DNA from: an uncultured Neomegalonema sp.
GTDB lineage: Bacteria; Pseudomonadota; Alphaproteobacteria; Rhodobacterales; Rhodobacteraceae
NCBI GenBank assembly: GCA_938008165.1
Contig: CALLLP010000029.1
Span: 1-64,000 of the forward strand
Direction: 5' to 3'
Length of the DNA: 64,000 nucleotides
The translations under genes and the position numbers were made by a program. Positions within the stretch are counted from its first letter, which is position 1. Every line of letters begins with the position of its first letter. The notes under the pieces were generated by a model. That model was not told the DNA's origin, searched no databases, and saw only the letters and a program-made list of their open reading frames with translations. Of the stretch, positions 1 through 8,393 are shown piece after piece.

Positions 1-403
1 GAACACCATCGAGGCGACGTTCGAGGCGCTGATGCGTCTCACTTCCGAAATGGAAGAGGAGCAACATCGACACGCCGAACTTGGACTGACGGAGGCGCAG
101 TTGCCAATTTACGATATGCTTTTAAAGCCAGATTTGAGCAAAGGCGATATCAAGAAGATCAAGGCCGTCACCGTTGAACTGCTTCGATCGATCCTGCGAA
201 GGATGGACGATACACAGGATTTGTTCGCGAAAGAGGCAACGCGTGCAGCATTTCGACAGGAGATTTATGATCACCTCTACGATGACACCTCCGGCCTACC
301 CGCATCCTCTTACGATGAAAGCGACATCGAAGGCGCAACCGACTCGATTTTCGGATTCTTCGCGTCTCGTCCGATTGTCGGCGAATTCGATCTTCGTGCG
401 TGA
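1..403 (+). CDS. hsdR: Type I restriction enzyme R subunit, C-terminal end (partial)
   Basis: The frame is open from the first bases of the window, so this is the last ~134 residues of a larger protein whose start lies outside. The helical tail, with a segment reading LGLTEAQLPIYDML and later an LRRMDDTQDLFAKEATRAAF stretch, matches the C-terminal helical region (DUF3387-like) of HsdR, the ATP-dependent DNA translocase and nuclease of type I restriction systems. The nuclease and helicase motifs are not in the window. Its base composition is visibly lower in GC than the genes to the right, and it ends about 100 bases from a tRNA gene, which suggests an acquired island. HsdM and HsdS are not seen. 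Confidence 0.7.
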   Translation, partial: NTIEATFEALMRLTSEMEEEQHRHAELGLTEAQLPIYDMLLKPDLSKGDIKKIKAVTVELLRSILRRMDDTQDLFAKEATRAAFRQEIYDHLYDDTSGLPASSYDESDIEGATDSIFGFFASRPIVGEFDLRA

Positions 404-443
404 CACTATTCAGCTACACGGCATCTGGTCGAAATGCGTTCCC

Positions 444-464
444 GTGGTACCTATGTGGTACCTA
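444..464. repeat. Tandem 10-bp direct repeat GTGGTACCTA
   Basis: Two copies of GTGGTACCTA, at 444-453 and 455-464, are separated by one base. They lie between the hsdR stop codon and the 3' end of the tRNA-Arg gene, at the probable island junction. No function is known to me. Confidence 0.5.
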
Positions 465-509
465 GGAAAATACACGGATGCCGAAAATCAGGCTAAGCTA
501 TTGAAAAAA

Positions 510-586
510 TGGCGATCCCGGAAGGACTCGAACCTTCAACCTACTGATTAGAAGTCAGTTGCTCTATCCAGTTGAGCTACGGGACC
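510..586 (-). tRNA. tRNA-Arg (anticodon TCT)
   Basis: The minus strand folds as a 77-base tRNA. The acceptor arms GGTCCCG (586-580) and CGGGATC pair with one G-U. The discriminator G is followed by an encoded CCA (512-510). The anticodon loop CTTCTAA gives TCT, which reads AGA codons. The T arm carries GGTTCGAGTCC. The 3' end faces the hsdR fragment, the side where tRNA-targeting integrases usually leave their island. Confidence 0.95.
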
Positions 587-611
587 GTCTGGAAAAACTT
601 TGATGCGGCTT

Positions 612-917
612 TCAGTGGGACCACGGGATGCGGCGTGAGGTGGAGAAATTGTCGCCATAGCCGCGCGGGCGGTGGCGGCGTTTCTGCGGTTCCTCGACCT
701 GAGCGGCGATCCCGTGGCGGGCGGCGTAGTCCATCGCGGCATCCTTGGATGGAAAACTCAGGCGCACCTGTGCGCTGGTATCGGTCGAGCCGGTCCAGCC
801 CATGAGCGGATCGACCGGGCGCGGCCCGTCATGCACGAAATCGAGGACCCATGTTTTCGTTTTCCCCATGCCGGAGGTCATCGAACTTTTCGGAGGCTGA
901 TAGATACGGGCGGTCAT
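612..917 (-). CDS. ETC complex I subunit (NDUFS4-like)
   Basis: This 101-residue protein matches the 'ETC complex I subunit conserved region' family, the alphaproteobacterial relative of the mitochondrial accessory subunit NDUFS4 (18 kDa/AQDQ). Visible family features are the N-terminal [14 protein letters not shown], then KTWVLDF, a [11 protein letters not shown] segment, and [17 protein letters not shown]. The known role is stabilising the NADH-binding arm of respiratory complex I. The gene stands alone between a tRNA and argG, not in the nuo operon, which is normal for this family. The start is an ATG at 917; the ribosome site is weak. The C-terminal RRIPWSH end is complete. Confidence 0.85.
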   Translation of the reverse strand: MTARIYQPPKSSMTSGMGKTKTWVLDFVHDGPRPVDPLMGWTGSTDTSAQVRLSFPSKDAAMDYAARHGIAAQVEEPQKRRHRPRGYGDNFSTSRRIPWSH

Positions 918-1069
918 GCATTGTCTCGCGTGGGGATGATGACCTGCATTATCGCGTTTCGGGTGCCGCCGTGCAAGCTTTGCGTGGCCTGATGGTGCAG
1001 TTTGCGGTTGACGCCCGCGCCGCCTCGCGGCTTAACGCAGGCGATCCCTCACGCAAGCGAGACAATCCC

Positions 1070-2353
1070 ATGACCGCGCCGAAATCTGCTCCGAAAAAAG
1101 TCGTCCTCGCCTATTCTGGCGGGCTTGATACGTCGATCATCCTCAAATGGCTGCAAAAGGAATACGGCTGCGAGGTCGTGACCTTCACCGCCGATCTGGG
1201 GCAGGGCGAGGAACTCGGCCCTGCGCGCGAGAAAGCCAAGCTGATGGGCCTCGCCGACGAGAATATCTATATCGAGGATATCCGCGAGGAATTCGTCCGC
1301 GACTTCGTCTTTCCGATGTTTCGGGCCAATGCGGTTTATGAGGGGCTTTATCTGCTCGGCACCTCGATTGCGCGGCCGCTTATTTCCAAGCGGCTGGTTG
1401 AGATCGCCGCCGAGACCGGGGCGGATGCCATCGCCCATGGGGCCACTGGCAAGGGCAACGATCAAGTGCGATTCGAGCTGGCTGCCTATGCCCTGAACCC
1501 GGATATCAAGGTGATCGCCCCGTGGCGCGATTGGGATTTGACCTCGCGCACCCGGTTGATCGAATGGGCGGAGGCGCATCAGGTGCCTGTTCCGAAGGAC
1601 AAGCGCGGCGAGGCACCGTTTTCGGTCGATGCGAATCTTCTGCATACCTCCTCGGAGGGCAAGGTGCTCGAAGACCCCGCCGAGGCCGCGCCCGATTACG
1701 TCTATCAGCGCACGGTCGCGCCCGAAGATGCGCCCGATACACCCGAATTCATCGAGGTGACCTTCGAGAAGGGCGATGCGGTCGCGATCAATGGTGCGGC
1801 GATGTCCCCCGCGACGATCCTGACGAAACTCAACGAATACGGCGGCAAGCACGGGATCGGGCGGCTCGATCTGGTCGAGGGGCGCTATGTCGGCATGAAA
1901 TCGCGCGGCATCTACGAGACGCCCGGTGGCACGATCCTGCTGGCCGCCCATCGGGGTATCGAGCAGATCACGCTCGACCGGGGTGCGGCGCATCTGAAAG
2001 ATCAGTTGATGCCGCAATACGCGGAGTTGATCTATAACGGGTACTGGTTCAGCCCTGAGCGCGAGATGTTGCAAGCGGCCATCGACAAGAGCCAAGAACG
2101 GGCAAATGGCACCGTGCGGCTCAAGCTCTATAAGGGTAATGCCGATATCGTGGGGCGCTGGTCGGAGCATGACAGCCTGTATTCCGAACAACATGTGACC
2201 TTCGAGGATGATCAGGGGGCGTATGATCAAAAAGACGCGGCGGGCTTTATCAAGATCAACGCCCTGCGCCTGCGCCTTCTGGCCATGCGCGACCGGCGGC
2301 TCGGCAAGGGGCGGGGCGAGGTGCCGGATAAGGGGCTGACGCGCTTCGATTAG
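1070..2353 (+). CDS. argG: Argininosuccinate synthase
   Basis: ArgG condenses citrulline and aspartate with ATP to argininosuccinate, the penultimate step of arginine synthesis, in the cytoplasm. The ATP pyrophosphatase P-loop AYSGGLDTS is at residues 14-22, followed by TADLGQGEE. The central [15 protein letters not shown] and C-terminal [11 protein letters not shown] segments are family signatures. The frame extends upstream without a stop, but family similarity begins only at the ATG at 1070, giving 427 residues, slightly over the usual ~405. Long antisense and shifted frames over this gene are codon-bias artefacts. A 34-bp palindrome follows the stop by about 40 bases. Confidence 0.97.
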   Translation: MTAPKSAPKKVVLAYSGGLDTSIILKWLQKEYGCEVVTFTADLGQGEELGPAREKAKLMGLADENIYIEDIREEFVRDFVFPMFRANAVYEGLYLLGTSIARPLISKRLVEIAAETGADAIAHGATGKGNDQVRFELAAYALNPDIKVIAPWRDWDLTSRTRLIEWAEAHQVPVPKDKRGEAPFSVDANLLHTSSEGKVLEDPAEAAPDYVYQRTVAPEDAPDTPEFIEVTFEKGDAVAINGAAMSPATILTKLNEYGGKHGIGRLDLVEGRYVGMKSRGIYETPGGTILLAAHRGIEQITLDRGAAHLKDQLMPQYAELIYNGYWFSPEREMLQAAIDKSQERANGTVRLKLYKGNADIVGRWSEHDSLYSEQHVTFEDDQGAYDQKDAAGFIKINALRLRLLAMRDRRLGKGRGEVPDKGLTRFD

Positions 2354-2395
2354 GGCGATTTCGACTCGGAAATTGCACCAGAGCAAAGACAGTGG

Positions 2396-2429
2396 GCTTT
2401 TTCAGTGAATCAACAGCCACTGAAAAAGC
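2396..2429 (+). repeat. 34-bp palindromic repeat, copy 1
   Basis: The perfect 10-bp arms GCTTTTTCAG (2396-2405) and CTGAAAAAGC (2420-2429) enclose a 14-base loop containing AATCAACA. A second, inverted copy of the same length lies at 34685-34718, with about 30 of 34 positions matching when the strands are aligned. Both copies sit just after a stop codon. It could act as a transcription or mRNA-end signal, or be a remnant of a mobile element; the sequence alone does not decide. Confidence 0.7.
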
Positions 2430-2525
2430 ACCGCTGGGCATGTCGCCCTTTTCATTCTATTTATATTCTTGTATTGTTCTCTGTGCCGTATGCTCGATCT
2501 CTGTCGATGATCCGGGGTAGGGGAG

Positions 2526-3782
2526 ATGAAGATGCCGCCGATTCCCGATCCCCTGTTTCGCTATCTCTATCTCGACATGAACAGCTATTTTGCCAGTGTT
2601 GAGCAACAGGAAGATGCCGCCCTGCGGGGGCGGGCGGTCGGAATCGTGACGGTGGATCGCCCCGGAGCGGCCTGTATCGCCGCGAGTTACGAGGCGAAAT
2701 GTCAGGGAATCGGCGTTGGTACGCGCACGCAGGAGGCGCGGGCCATCTGTCCCGACATCGTGTTTCGACCGGCGCGCCACGATCTTTATGTCGAGTATCA
2801 TCACCGAATTCGCGAGGCGGTCGAGCGGGTGCATCCGGTGGATGGCACCCATTCCGTCGATGAGTTCTCCTGCCGTCTGGGCGGGCGCGACCGTCCCTTG
2901 GCGGCGGCGCAGGCGCTGGCCGAAGCGATTCGCGAGAGCGTGACGGCGCAGGTCGGCGTGGCCATGCGTTGCTCGATCGGATTAGGCCCCTCCCGCCTGC
3001 TGGCCAAAGCCGCCGGAGAGATGCACAAACCCGCCGGATTCGACTGGTTGTCGCCGGAGGTGATGCCCGGAAAACTGAAAGGTTTTGCCCTGCGCGACCT
3101 GCCCGGAATCGGGCGCAATATGGAGCGGCGTCTGATTGCGGCGGGCATCCGGGATGTGCGCGGCCTTTGGGCCATGGCGCCCAAACATGCGCGCCGGGTC
3201 TGGAACGGGGTCGATGGTGAGCGCTTCCTGCGGGCGCTGCATGGCGAGGATATCCCCGATCCAGCAACCGGCACGCATTCGCTTGGCCATTCGCAAATCT
3301 TGTCCGGTGCGAACCGAAACCCCGAAGGGGCGCGGCTGGTCGCCCGGCGCTTGCTCATCAAGGCGGCGACGCGGGTACGGCGGGGCGGTTTTTTCGCGAC
3401 CGATCTATCCGTGGCCGTCAAGAGGCGCGATGGTGGGCGGGCGTCGCGGCGGGTCAGCTTTGCCGCCACACAGGACAGCTTTACCCTGCTGGAAAGCTTT
3501 GCGCGGCTGTGGCGCTCGCTTCCCGTCCATGCCCCGGTGCATGTCGGCGTGATGCTGGGCGGCCTGACCGATAAGGCGGGCCATACCGCCGATCTATTCG
3601 AGGAGCGGGCATCGGGCGAGGTATCCGCCCGCGAGGCGCTCTGCGCGCAGGTCGATGCGCTCAATCAGAAATACGGGCAGGATACGGTGATTTTCGGCGA
3701 ACGCCCGGCCGAAATCGCGCCCTATACCGGGGCAAAGATCGCCTTTGGCCGTATTCCGACGGCTGAGGAATTCCACGACTGA
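2526..3782 (+). CDS. Y-family DNA polymerase (DinB/Pol IV-like)
   Basis: This 418-residue protein has the Y-family (UmuC/DinB) layout. The palm motif YLDMNSYFASVE gives the catalytic Asp17, with a Phe22 steric gate. The second catalytic motif HSVDEF supplies Asp112 and Glu113. Then come GLGPSRLLAKAA and a helix-hairpin-helix DLPGIG near residue 195, and the little-finger domain follows. Such polymerases copy past damaged template bases. The second motif departs from the usual SIDEAFLD after the acidic pair, so this is a divergent member and may not be true DinB. The start at 2526 follows a GGGGAG ribosome site; another ATG lies two codons on. No LexA box was evident upstream. Confidence 0.85.
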   Translation: MKMPPIPDPLFRYLYLDMNSYFASVEQQEDAALRGRAVGIVTVDRPGAACIAASYEAKCQGIGVGTRTQEARAICPDIVFRPARHDLYVEYHHRIREAVERVHPVDGTHSVDEFSCRLGGRDRPLAAAQALAEAIRESVTAQVGVAMRCSIGLGPSRLLAKAAGEMHKPAGFDWLSPEVMPGKLKGFALRDLPGIGRNMERRLIAAGIRDVRGLWAMAPKHARRVWNGVDGERFLRALHGEDIPDPATGTHSLGHSQILSGANRNPEGARLVARRLLIKAATRVRRGGFFATDLSVAVKRRDGGRASRRVSFAATQDSFTLLESFARLWRSLPVHAPVHVGVMLGGLTDKAGHTADLFEERASGEVSAREALCAQVDALNQKYGQDTVIFGERPAEIAPYTGAKIAFGRIPTAEEFHD

Positions 3783-3855
3783 CGGGGATTGGGCTTCCCT
3801 TCGAAACGCGGCGCGCCTATGGCTCAGGCCTGACCCTTTCCGCCGGAGCCGCCCC

Positions 3856-4917
3856 ATGAAGACCCGAGCCGATAAGATCAGGGAGGCCGAAGCCGCCGGT
3901 CTTTCCTTTCCCTTTCCCGACCCCCCCGCGAAAGGCGCGGCAATCGAGGTCGCGCCGGGCATTCACTGGCTGCGCCTGCCGCTGCCCATGGCGCTTGATC
4001 ATGTGAATGTCTATGCGCTGGAAGATGAGGATGGCTGGACGCTGGTGGATACCGGGATGGATACGCCGCCCGCCCGCGAGGCATGGGAAGCCGCTCTGAC
4101 CGGGCCGCTGGCGGGGCGTGGAGTGGCGCGCATCCTCGTGACGCATTTCCATCCCGATCATATCGGTCTTGCGGGATGGCTGGTCGAGCGGACGGGCGCG
4201 GTTCTCGTCACGACCCGCACCAGCTTTTTCGGGGCCAAATCGCTGCAACTCGACCGCTGGGACGAGCCACCCGCCGGGGCCGTCGCATTCTATCGAGCGG
4301 CGGGCTATGGCGAGGCGGAGATGGCCGTTCTGCGCGCGCGGGCAAAGTTTGGCTTCGCGCGGGTCTGTGCGCCCCTGCCGATCGGGTTCCGGCGCATTGC
4401 CGAGGGCGATACGGTGCGGATCGGGGGGCGCGACTGGCGGGTTCTGGTCGGGCATGGCCATGCAGCGGAACATGCGGTTCTGTGGTGTGCGGCGGATGGG
4501 CTGGTGCTGGCGGGGGATCAGGTCTTGCCGCGCATCACATCGAATATCGGCGTGTATCCGACCGAGCCGGAGGGCGATCCCTTGGGGGATTTTCTGGATT
4601 CATGCGTGGCCTTGCGCGCGGCGCTGCCCGAGGATGTGCTGGTCCTGCCGGGTCATAACGAGCCATTTTCCGGCCTGCCGATCCGTCTGGGGCAGTTGAT
4701 TGCGCATCATGCGGCATCGCTGGACGCGCTGCATGGGGCATTGGCGACACCCAGAACGGCGATGGAATGCTTTGATGTCTTGTTCGATCGGGAGATCGGC
4801 GATGGCTTGCGCGGATTTGCGATCGTGGAGGCCATCGCCCATCTTAACCATCTCTGCGCGAGCGGTCGTGCAGAGCGAAAAACGACGGGCGGCGTGCATC
4901 GCTACAGCGCGATATGA
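3856..4917 (+). CDS. Metallo-beta-lactamase-fold hydrolase
   Basis: This 353-residue protein has the metal-binding HFHPDHIG motif (HxHxDH) at about residues 97-104, a downstream GHGHAAEH histidine site, GDQVLPR with the bridging Asp, and a late PGHNEPF histidine. It therefore has the full di-metal site of the family, which includes glyoxalase II and RNase Z relatives. The C-terminal ~70 residues resemble the helical domain often found in LACTB2-like members. The substrate is unknown. The frame opens further upstream, overlapping the polymerase gene, but similarity starts at the ATG at 3856, about 70 bases after that gene, so the two may be co-transcribed. Confidence 0.8.
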   Translation: MKTRADKIREAEAAGLSFPFPDPPAKGAAIEVAPGIHWLRLPLPMALDHVNVYALEDEDGWTLVDTGMDTPPAREAWEAALTGPLAGRGVARILVTHFHPDHIGLAGWLVERTGAVLVTTRTSFFGAKSLQLDRWDEPPAGAVAFYRAAGYGEAEMAVLRARAKFGFARVCAPLPIGFRRIAEGDTVRIGGRDWRVLVGHGHAAEHAVLWCAADGLVLAGDQVLPRITSNIGVYPTEPEGDPLGDFLDSCVALRAALPEDVLVLPGHNEPFSGLPIRLGQLIAHHAASLDALHGALATPRTAMECFDVLFDREIGDGLRGFAIVEAIAHLNHLCASGRAERKTTGGVHRYSAI

Positions 4918-4936
4918 GCCGCCCGCCGGTCGGGGC

Positions 4937-5419
4937 TTACTGGTAGTATTGCGCGTCGGCGAGGCGGTATTCGAGACCGTCTTCACGGCGGCATGCCTGT
5001 TCGGCGCCCGTTGGATCGCCGACCCAGCCGACGACCTGTCCACCGGCGGCGAAGCATGCATTGATGGCGGCGTCATTGGCGGTGACCGACGCTTCTTCCT
5101 TCACCGTGACTTCTTCCTTGACCATGACTTCTTCGGTCGCCTCGCCTTCCTTGACCATCACCTCCTCGGTCACGGTTACGGTTTCCTCAACCGTGACAGC
5201 GGCTTCGGCGGGGGCATAGGACGTGGTGGCGGGGGCATCAACGGCAATCGCAGGCGCGGCGGGAGCATCGACAGCGATCGCAGGAGCGGCAACCTCAGGA
5301 GCGGCGACCGCGGCTGGCTCGGCGGGGGCCGTTGCCGTATCGGCACCTTTGAGCGTGCTGCACCCGGTAAGGGCCATGGCGCCAAGAGCGATAGCGGTCA
5401 GTGTCATACGAATGTTCAT
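4937..5419 (-). CDS. Repeat-containing lipoprotein, function unknown
   Basis: This 160-residue protein starts with a lipoprotein signal peptide ending in the lipobox LTGC, with the lipidated Cys at about residue 18. Next comes an Ala/Pro/Val/Glu-rich spacer with internal repeats: AIAVDAPA twice, then EEVMVKE twice with related TVTEE and TVKEE units. The C-terminal ~45 residues hold two cysteines and a GLEYRLADAQYYQ end, loosely like small DUF333-type domains; this is inference. The frame extends upstream but the ATG at 5419 has an AGAGGA ribosome site and begins the signal peptide. It probably sits in the outer membrane or periplasm. Convergent with the upstream hydrolase gene. Confidence 0.75.
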   Translation of the reverse strand: MNIRMTLTAIALGAMALTGCSTLKGADTATAPAEPAAVAAPEVAAPAIAVDAPAAPAIAVDAPATTSYAPAEAAVTVEETVTVTEEVMVKEGEATEEVMVKEEVTVKEEASVTANDAAINACFAAGGQVVGWVGDPTGAEQACRREDGLEYRLADAQYYQ

Positions 5420-5605
5420 CGTTCGTCCTCTTCCGTTGTGGAATTGTGATTTTTTTGTGCGTAACACATGCTGTTTATCCTCCGCGTTCCAATCAATGTC
5501 CAACGTACACACCGCGATTTGTTGTATATCGTGTCCTAACGGCATCGTTTCCGTATGATAAAATGGTGTTTATGATGCCTTTGAAACTCTGGGGAGATCG
5601 CGATC

Positions 5606-6490
5606 ATGGACGGGAAGACAGTATTCATTTCGGGGGGCAGTCGTGGGATTGGCCTTGCAATCGCCGAAGCCTGCGCTCGCGCCGGGGCGAATGTCGCCAT
5701 CGCAGCCAAGACCGATCAGCCCCATCCAAAGCTGCCCGGTACGATCCATACGGCGGCGGATGCGATCCGGGCGGCGGGGGGCAAAGCGCTGCCGCTTCTG
5801 TGCGATATCCGCGATGAGGCCCAGACTCAGGCGGCGGTCGACCGCACCGTCGAGGAATTCGGCGGGATCGATATGGTGGTCAATAATGCCAGCGCGATCA
5901 GCCTGACCCCCACGGCGATGACCGACCTCAAGCGCCTTGATCTGATGCTGGGCGTCAATGCGCGGGGCACGTTCTGCGTGACGAAAACCTGCCTGCCGCA
6001 TTTGTTGAAATCATCCTCTGCGCATGTGCTGACCCTGTCGCCGCCGCTGGATATGCGAACGATCTGGTTCAAGAATCATCCGGCCTACAGCCTCGCGAAA
6101 TATGGGATGAGCCTGCTGTCGCTGGGTTGGGCGGGGGAATTTGCGGGCAAGATCGGGGTCAATTGCCTATGGCCGCGCACGACCATCGACACGGCGGCGG
6201 TGCGCAATCTTCTGGGCGGCGACTCGATGGCGTCGAAATCGCGTATGCCCGACATCATGGGCGATGCGGCGGCGGCGATCCTGTCTAAGCCGGTGGATTT
6301 CTCAGGCTGGTTCTGCCTCGACGATCTGGTTCTGGCCGCCGAAGGGGTGACAGATTTCGATCGCTATGCCGTCACGCCGGGGTCAAAGCTGCAACTCGAT
6401 TTCTTCGTCCCCGAAAACGCGCCAGAGCCGGAGGATGCCGGGGGTGTCATGGGCTGGCGCGAGCCGGTCCTGCCCTTCGGCGGAGCATAG
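5606..6490 (+). CDS. Short-chain dehydrogenase/reductase (HSDL2-like)
   Basis: This 294-residue SDR has the cofactor motif SGGSRGIG at residues 9-16, the NNAS motif after strand 4, and a YSLAK catalytic Tyr/Lys pair. The long loop after the first strand (KTDQPHPKLPGTIHTAA) and the C-terminal SGWFCLDDLVLAAEGV part are typical of the HSDL2-like subgroup, whose substrate is not well known. It lies tail to tail with an acyl-CoA dehydrogenase, so a role in fatty-acid metabolism is possible but unproven. A GGGGAG site precedes the ATG. Confidence 0.85.
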   Translation: MDGKTVFISGGSRGIGLAIAEACARAGANVAIAAKTDQPHPKLPGTIHTAADAIRAAGGKALPLLCDIRDEAQTQAAVDRTVEEFGGIDMVVNNASAISLTPTAMTDLKRLDLMLGVNARGTFCVTKTCLPHLLKSSSAHVLTLSPPLDMRTIWFKNHPAYSLAKYGMSLLSLGWAGEFAGKIGVNCLWPRTTIDTAAVRNLLGGDSMASKSRMPDIMGDAAAAILSKPVDFSGWFCLDDLVLAAEGVTDFDRYAVTPGSKLQLDFFVPENAPEPEDAGGVMGWREPVLPFGGA

Positions 6491-6530
6491 GAGCAGCGCG
6501 TTCCCGCCCGCCCCGCCGCAGGGCCGCTCG

Positions 6531-8285
6531 CTACAGCGCGAACTGTTCCGCCGACAGGGTGTAGAGCGGGGCACTGCCTGCGGTGGCGGCATGGGCGAGC
6601 CCTTCGGCCAGAGGCGCGATCTGGGTCGCGTGGAAGTCGGCCACGGCGATCCGCGCGGCAAGGTGGGGCGTATCCGCCGCGCCATCCTGTGCGGTTTGTG
6701 CGGCCCGTGCCCCCCTCGATAACAGGGTCGCGCCGTGCAGGTGGCTCATCAAGGTCAGATAGGGCGAGGAACCGGCCAGCCGTTCGCTCATATCGTTCTG
6801 TTCCAGCATCCAGAGTGTCGCCCGTGCCGCCGCCTCATGCGCCATGGCCAACCCGGTCGCGATGCTGTCGAGACCCGCAGCGGAGGCCGCCGCGATTTCC
6901 TCACCCGCCGCGTCGATCACCGCCCGCGCCGTTTCTCCGCCATCCATCGACAGCTTGCGCCCGACCAGATCGGCGGCATGGATGCCGTTCGTGCCCTCGT
7001 AGATCGCCGTGACGCGCACATCGCGATAGAATTGCGCGGCTCCGGTCTCCTCGATAAAGCCCATGCCACCATGTACCTGCACGCCCAGTTCGGCGACATG
7101 CATTCCCGCATCGGTGCCAAAGGATTTCGCCAGCGGCGTCAAAAAGGCCCCGCGCCGTGCCCATGCGTCGCGCTCCGCTTCCGGGGCGGCCTTGGCCATA
7201 TCGAGCGATAGGGCGCAATCGTAGCAGATGGCGCGCGTTACCTCGGTATAAGCCTTCATCTCCATCAGCATGCGGCGCACATCGGGGTGGTCCATGATCG
7301 TGCCGGTGCCGTCATGCTCTGCCGGGATGGCTGCCTTGCCCTGCACCCGGTCGCGGGCATAGGCGATGGCGTGCTGCGTTGCCGCCTCCGCCGCGCCCAG
7401 ACCCTCGACCCCGACGCCAAGGCGGGCATTGTTCATCATGGTGAACATGCAAGCGAGGCCCTTGTTTTCCTCGCCGACCAGCCAGCCGGTTGAGCCTTCA
7501 TAGGCCAAGACGCAGGTTGGTGAGCCATGCAGGCCCATCTTATGCTCGATGGAAACGGTCTTCACCGCGTTTTCGGCACCATCGGGCAGGAATTTGGGCA
7601 CGAGGAAGAGGCTGATCCCCCGTGATCCAGCCGGGGCATCGGGCAGGCGGGCGAGGACCAGATGCACGATATTCTCGGTCAGGTCATGATCGCCCCAAGA
7701 GATATAGATCTTCTGCCCCTCGATCCGGTATGCGCCATCCCCGGTGGGGGTTGCGCGGGTCTTCAGCGCGCCGACATCCGACCCCGCCTGCCCTTCGGTC
7801 AGGTTCATCGTGCCGGTCCATTCGCCCGCAATCAACTTCGAGAGATAGCGTTCCTGCAACTCCGGCGAGGCATGGGCCGAGAGCGCCTCGATAGAGCCTT
7901 GCGAGAGCAGCGGGCACAGGCTGAGGGACAGGCAGGCGCTCGAAAACATCTCGTTCATCGCGGTTTGCAGCGTCAGCGGCAGGCCCATGCCGCCATGCGC
8001 TTCCTCGGCGTTGAGGCCCAGCCATCCACCCTGCGCAATGGCGGCGTATCCGGCCTTGTATCCCGGAGGCGTCACGACGCGTCCTTCGACAAGTCGACAC
8101 CCCTCGTCCCCCGGCATTTGCAGCGGGGCGAGGGTCTCCTCGGACAGTTTTGCCACTTCCGCCAAAATCGCCTCGGTTGTCTCCGCTGTGGCTTCGGCGA
8201 ATAGATCGGTATCCGCAAGGCGTGAGGCCCCGACCACATGATCGAGACAGAACCGGATATCGGACAAGGGCGGGCGATATGGCAT
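6531..8285 (-). CDS. Acyl-CoA dehydrogenase, DmdC-like
   Basis: This 584-residue flavoprotein is of the long acyl-CoA dehydrogenase type with an extra C-terminal domain. It shows the FAD-binding MNLTEGQAGSDVGA region, QVHGGMGFIEET, and the YEGTNGIHAADLVGRK segment carrying the catalytic Glu. The N-terminal YRPPLSDIRF is typical of the DmdC group. Roseobacter DmdC oxidises methylmercaptopropionyl-CoA during dimethylsulfoniopropionate demethylation; many homologues act on other short or medium acyl-CoAs, so the substrate is uncertain. No dmdB or dmdD lies beside it. The ATG at 8285 follows an AAGGA site. Confidence 0.85.
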   Translation of the reverse strand: MPYRPPLSDIRFCLDHVVGASRLADTDLFAEATAETTEAILAEVAKLSEETLAPLQMPGDEGCRLVEGRVVTPPGYKAGYAAIAQGGWLGLNAEEAHGGMGLPLTLQTAMNEMFSSACLSLSLCPLLSQGSIEALSAHASPELQERYLSKLIAGEWTGTMNLTEGQAGSDVGALKTRATPTGDGAYRIEGQKIYISWGDHDLTENIVHLVLARLPDAPAGSRGISLFLVPKFLPDGAENAVKTVSIEHKMGLHGSPTCVLAYEGSTGWLVGEENKGLACMFTMMNNARLGVGVEGLGAAEAATQHAIAYARDRVQGKAAIPAEHDGTGTIMDHPDVRRMLMEMKAYTEVTRAICYDCALSLDMAKAAPEAERDAWARRGAFLTPLAKSFGTDAGMHVAELGVQVHGGMGFIEETGAAQFYRDVRVTAIYEGTNGIHAADLVGRKLSMDGGETARAVIDAAGEEIAAASAAGLDSIATGLAMAHEAAARATLWMLEQNDMSERLAGSSPYLTLMSHLHGATLLSRGARAAQTAQDGAADTPHLAARIAVADFHATQIAPLAEGLAHAATAGSAPLYTLSAEQFAL

Positions 8286-8393
8286 GGCGGCGGTCCTTCG
8301 ATATTTGCGCTTCCAGTCTAAATTGGGCTATTCGCATCTTATCGCAATCCTGTCGTGGCGTAAGCCCGATGAACCGACGCGGGACAAGACGAC

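Noticed and set aside
1049-2386. 445-codon open frame antisense to argG
   Set aside because: argG is unmistakable on the plus strand. The antisense product has no domain and a typical shadow composition.
2440-2525. A LexA box upstream of the Y-family polymerase
   Set aside because: A single GTTC occurs but no second half-site seven bases away, so the alphaproteobacterial SOS box is not supported.
4700-5449. Gly-rich plus-strand frame opposite the repeat lipoprotein
   Set aside because: The lipoprotein has a signal peptide, lipobox and ribosome site on the other strand; the Gly-rich frame is its mirror.
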